DNA of 64,000 nt from Ptiloglossa arizonensis (Eukaryota; Arthropoda; Insecta; Hymenoptera; Colletidae). This document shows, piece after piece, positions 59,653 through 64,000 of the stretch. The stretch spans positions 10,232,811 through 10,296,810 of the forward strand of contig NC_135058.1 of the NCBI RefSeq assembly GCF_051014685.1. The letters are read 5' to 3'. Every line of letters starts with the position of its first letter. Position 1 is the first letter of the stretch. The notes below the pieces were generated by a model. That model made no database searches and was not told the origin of the DNA. It saw only the letters and a program-made list of their open reading frames with translations. Both the position numbers and the translations under genes were made by a program.

Positions 59653-61112
59653 AAAGAAAACGTTTAATGGCCGTGTTGTGGACAGAAAGGGTGTAAACTC
59701 TCTCGTACTGTACACGTTTCAACCAATATCGATCGAATCCGGAATGAAAAAATTCAATCTTGTCTATAGACTCGTCTTCGCGTTCGTCGTCCCTAAAGGT
59801 GAGTGACAAGGGATCCTCGATTTGAGAATTCGAAAAATTGTGAAACTTTGAAGGTATGTAGGGTATACGTAGATACGTATCACGAGATTTTTGTTTGCTG
59901 TTTAAATTCACTTTAAGAAATAGAAATTGATTCTCGAGTATTCGAGAATTTTAAAAGAATTTAAGAGAGTATAAAAGAATTTTCGGACAAAAGTTTGTCA
60001 CGATTTTAAGCAACTGAATATAAATTAGATAGAAAAGGTAATATTTTTATCTATCATTTGGCACACGATAGATGTAGTAATTACACATCGGTCCATGCAT
60101 TCGATAAAAGAAAGATCAGAATATTATTCAAGTTGTTGGATAGTACCTCGAGCAGACTTCCCGATACTTCTGAGGTCAGCCCGTATCGGATCCAAGTTAG
60201 GTGGATTCTCGATCTGGAGTCTAATCGGAGTTGCCATTTACTACTCCTAACTTCTTGGTATTGACTTTAGTGTATACTATGTTGGTAATGTTGTTGAAGA
60301 GACTTCGGTTCAGAGTGCTACTCAGAAGTGCCCAGTCTTAGTTACGGTAATTCAAGTTTAAGGTATACAACTACTCACCGTCGACCCCTAACGTTATCTT
60401 AAAGTCTATCGCACATCCAAGGAAGTTTCTTAAACAAATTCTGTCCAAGTTGCCGAAAGGATCCCACATCGTTTCAAAGGACCATGTACGAATAACAAGA
60501 ACGAACCGAGTCCACACGGATACTCACCAGAAGAAAAGATCGACTGTTCTCGATCTCAGGGATCCTGGTCAAGTTAACGAACAAAGGACACACTTTTCCA
60601 TACTCACGAGGTCGATTCGTATCCCATTTGATAAATCCACTTAGGTGAATTTCACGATCTGGAGTCTCGTCTACCGTTTACCATTCCTAACTTCTCATCG
60701 GAGCTGTTACTACCTATTCCTAACTCTTCGTCAGAGTTGCCACTCGCTATTACTAACTCTTCGTCAGATCTGCCACTTCCCATTCCTAACTCCTCTCTAT
60801 TGACTTTATCGTGTACGGTGTCAGTGATATTGTTGAACTTCAGTTCTGGGTACTATCCAAACGCGCCCAGTCTCAACTATACCGACCGAAGTTTAAGATC
60901 CGTGGAGATTCCGTTCGACTACGAGGAACACGCTTCCCAATGCTCGCAAAGTCGATCCACGTCCGCTTCAACGAATCCAAGCTGGATGGATGGATTCGAA
61001 ATCTCATCGGGGTAGCTACTTACCATTCCGTATTCGTCGTTGGTAAAGGAGCGTCAGCTTGAGCGGCAAAGAAAACGTCTAATGGCCGGGTTGTGGGCAA
61101 CAAAATGGTGTA
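59653..61112 (+). repeat. Unidentified interspersed repeat, copy 2 (C-B-A-B) with flanking direct repeats
   Basis: Segments homologous to 53.0-53.9 kb lie in the order C (59698-59758), B (60129-60340), A (60341-60570), B (60571-60880). The block is enclosed by near-identical ~45-bp direct repeats at 59653-59695 and 61068-61112 (both with AAAGAAAACGT-TAATGGCCG and GTTGTGG). The B-A-B order suggests a tandem (A+B) unit of ~450 bp. The flanking repeats are too long for a normal target-site duplication and point to unequal exchange or segmental duplication. Confidence 0.78.
60681..60803 (+). repeat. 33-bp tandem repeat inside copy 2
   Basis: Units at 60681, 60714, 60747 and a partial one at 60780 share YYATTMCTAACTCTTCGTCA followed by GAGTTGCCACT. 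The homologous place in the other B segments has one unit only, so this is a local expansion. Confidence 0.9.
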
Positions 61113-62459
61113 CCTTCGCGCGACGCCTTCTCTTTAATTACGTCGTGGCTGTCGCGCTCTGCCAACATTATTACCAGCGCCGTGGTGGGGATTAAGCTAG
61201 CGTCCGCGTGCACATCGTGGCTTCATCCCCGGTCGGCCCCCAGGACACCTACAGCCCCCTCGATAAAACTTCCGTGAAATTACACGGCTCGGTAACAGCC
61301 TCTTTCCATGCAAATAATCTCGCCGAGGCGACGCCTACCGTCGTCCCGTGGAGCCCCGATACCGCGACGCTAACCTCCCGACGAGTCTAATATTATCGTT
61401 TCCACGACCCCCGGATGTGTAGTTCGACGAACGAGATAAGTGACAAAATACAGAGCCACGATAAATACGACGTCCGTTTCCTCCTTTTGCCCGCCCTGTG
61501 GCGCGGACCTCTTTATCTTTCGGATCTGTACGGTATTTTTGAAACGTTAACCACGTTACCCGACGGAATTACCGATACGGGTTCGCGAGTAGCTCGACGT
61601 CGATCCTGAACGCGGTGTCGGAGATAATTGTTACAGACAAGAGTTATCCTAGATGCTGGTACATTAGAGTAACATTAATCGTAGGGTTTCCCTACTAAGT
61701 GGCTCTTAAGTATACCGCTGTTATCGACGATTTTCCGAGTCCCGTGGTGTCGAAATAGGCGAATCTCGTTCGATCTACACGGTCCATCGTTAACGAGTCT
61801 CGTTTAATAAATACCTGTATAAGTCTCGAGGGTAATTCGATGTAATTTTATCCTATCGGATTTTTAAGTTTAAGCGATCGTTTAAGGGTTTTTACGAGGG
61901 GATAAATAACAGGTACGAGTATGAAATACGATCGGTTGGGTTTAGATAGCTGATCGACTTTCAAAATGACCATACGGGGTTACAAGTGGGACGAATTATT
62001 AGTTGGATTTAAATTTCAAAATGGCTGTTAGGGGAACGTTACTCGTGCGGGGCGTGTTCCGTTACGTCGTTATCGAGGGCAGTATTTCACTTACCAAATT
62101 CGAACGATTTTCGATCGTCGTGTAAACACTATGTTCGAGCTTTTCTCTATCGGCTCTCCGACGAGCTCCGTGTGGCACTTAAAGTCGCACTATGAAACAC
62201 GCGCGCTCCCGATCGTTTTTCACTACTTCGACTCCCGGAATCGATCTCGATATTTATTATCTTAACACTCTGTATATTAGAGGGGGGGAAAAAACAGCGA
62301 GCAATACGTTTCCGCGTGCGAGTAGAGAGACCCGTAGCGATTTCCATCGTGATTCATGGACACAACGGCGAAACAGAGCGGCCGGCAAACACCGATTCGT
62401 TATAGAATTACGGTACCAGCGACGTGATAAATAAACGACGAAACTATGAAGGCAACGGG
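61113..62459. other. No gene recognised
   Basis: Mixed sequence. GC-rich up to about 61390, then AT-rich. Frames under 85 codons. Confidence 0.5.
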
Positions 62460-62484
62460 TTTTTTTTTCTTTTTTTTTTTTTTT
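62460..62484. repeat. Poly-T run with one interruption
   Basis: T9, C, then T15 (62460-62484). Confidence 0.92.
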
Positions 62485-62805
62485 GTTTCGAGTAGCTCGA
62501 GAATCCATTGCGGTGGCTCCCGGAGAGGATTCGCGACACACGGTTGATCCGTGACGATTAAGTATCGCCTAATCGCGAAATTATAATCGACAGTGTCATT
62601 CTTATGTATTTCGGAGCTCATGGTTTCCATTATAATACAATTAACAAGTTTTCAGCTGTAGTATAATGTACTATAACGATCTGTATTATTAAGAAAATTA
62701 TGTTTTACGACACGTTTCAATTTCGTCCATATTGAGTTTCTAATTTAAATTTACTATAACAAGTTCTAAAAGTACGTTATTGTACGATACCGGTACGTTA
62801 AAGAA
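62485..62805. other. No gene recognised
   Basis: AT-rich, nothing identified. Confidence 0.5.
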
Positions 62806-62962
62806 GAATCGGATGCCTCGAATAGTACAGTTAAATTTACTCATTTTGTATAAAATACAGAACTATTTTTCTTTCAAGTTTAAGTTTAAGAAAGGATCGG
62901 ATGTATCGAATAGTACAGTTACGTCTATCTATTTTGTAAAATGCGGAATGACTTTTCTTCTT
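62806..62962. repeat. Tandem duplication, 88-bp offset
   Basis: CGGATGYMTCGAATAGTACA at 62810 and 62898, followed by GTTA(A/C)(A/G)T, TATTTTGTA-AAA and TTTTTCTT in both. The second copy is about 20 bp shorter. Confidence 0.85.
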
Positions 62963-64000
62963 TAACCAACAATGATTTAAATTTACGACGAATGCAGTTC
63001 TAAGATCGCGTCGGAAGAAAATTAAACGCCTGCGTAGATGTAATTACATTCGTTTATTTCTTACAAAATGCAAAAGTAACCAACGAGTACAGGACCCTCT
63101 GAGTGCGGGGCCCGAGGTAAGTGGCTCGTTTCCATCGGTGTTAAGGGCGCTATTGACAACCAATGGTTTAATAAATGCGGTTCATTCCGGGCGATCAGCG
63201 CGGTAACATGTCCGGGGAACGTTTACCGTGGTTGGTAATAATTTCAACGCGGATCAAATAAATTTCGCGCGTTTAAAGAGAGGAACGTCGACTCGGAAAC
63301 GGCCGATTTGAAAGTATCATGAGCCTCGAGTACGCGTGCTGGGGAGCCGTGTGGTCTCATCAATTACGGGGGAAATAAATGAGAATAAAATTACGGAAAT
63401 TACTCTAAACGCGATTTAAAGCGTCGAGTTTCTTCTTCGACCAACTCTTAATCGCTTCTACCGAAGAAAAGATAAGCCGACCGTGTAACGGTTCTCGGTC
63501 GGTGAAATCCACCGGCGCGATTTCTCTACAAAATCGTGACATAATCTCTACGAACGAATGATACACTTAATTACGCACTCTTGTACAATGCACGAAACAC
63601 GTGAAACGTTTGTTTTACAATTTCGTGCTTACATCTACTCACAGAGTACACGCACAATTCTACACCGTGCGATAAACATTTTATACATCGCACTTACATC
63701 GTCCCCTTTTCGTCCCACTCCGTCGAATAACGATCGTTTACCGAGTTCCTCGCAACGCGTCGAAAAAAGACGCGAGTCTTTTTAAGATCGAACGCACGCT
63801 TCCTTCTCAAGTTTCTCTCCTTTCCCCGAGTGTAGTCGCGACGAAAAACTTTAACCTTCGATTACGAAGTTAAAACGAATTTCCAGGACAGGTATTCGCG
63901 ACGAATTCTCGCTGGAAAGCGTAGTAGAGATCCGAGCCGAGAATCTTTTCTATGGATCGTGCGAGTCACGTGGATGGTTTTTCTGTACGAGTGGCTCTTT
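62963..64000. other. No gene recognised
   Basis: Mixed sequence, frames under 76 codons, no repeats noticed. The window ends without a recognisable feature. Confidence 0.5.

Noticed and set aside
1..64000. CRISPR arrays, bacterial operons, rRNA genes
   Set aside because: No regularly spaced identical repeats with unique spacers, no gene packing and no rRNA-like sequence. The window is eukaryotic in character.

Overview
This is a eukaryotic window, most likely from an insect and probably a hymenopteran (bee, wasp or ant relative). The base composition by eye is moderately AT-rich with very abundant CpG (TCGA/CGAA-type words everywhere). Simple repeats and minisatellites are frequent, and there are short degenerate mariner-type terminal sequences. 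There is no bacterial-style gene packing, and I found no convincing rRNA, tRNA, known miRNA or CRISPR array. I could not recognise a single known protein family in any frame. The open frames are short, often open on both strands at once, and mostly explained by CpG-rich composition or by in-frame tandem repeats. I therefore read the window as intergenic and/or long-intron DNA; small exons cannot be excluded without alignment or RNA data.

Layout. 1-8.6 kb: a (CGA)n microsatellite, a three-unit Asp/Asn-codon-rich minisatellite (2.4-2.8 kb), two short hairpin elements (6.75-6.84 kb) and a four-unit ~141-bp tandem repeat nested in a larger repeat (7.65-8.6 kb). 8.6-20.3 kb: mostly featureless, with hairpin elements at 14.13 and 18.83 kb, a 150-bp tandem duplication at 16.5 kb and a 123-bp tandem repeat at 19.7-20.3 kb that carries a 211-codon open frame on the minus strand. 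20.3-30.4 kb: quiet, with small minisatellites at 23.5 and 23.8 kb and an old duplication at 29.8-30.2 kb.

30.4-31.03 kb is the most structured block. It holds eleven AGGTCA-like half-sites at a 10-bp pitch, with two CACGTG E-boxes, then ~370 bp of G-rich minisatellite, then an 18-bp GGGCGTGTC repeat. 33.24-33.37 kb holds a ~128-bp mariner-like miniature element. 37.4-38.0 kb holds diverged tandem repeats. 39-49 kb alternates AT-rich DNA with CpG/GC-rich islands (39.15, 42.4-43.3, 46.0-47.5, 48.6-49.4 kb) and has a ~45-bp tandem array at 43.33-43.6 kb.

51.15-51.7 kb holds a ~330-bp pyrimidine-rich pentanucleotide array that interrupts one copy of a ~105-bp duplication. 53.0-53.9 and 59.65-61.1 kb hold two related copies of an unidentified repeat, the second in a B-A-B arrangement and bounded by near-identical ~45-bp direct repeats. 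The end of the window is AT-rich with one 88-bp duplication.

No genes can be shown to work together here. The main content is repeat biology, plus a few candidate regulatory arrays worth testing.
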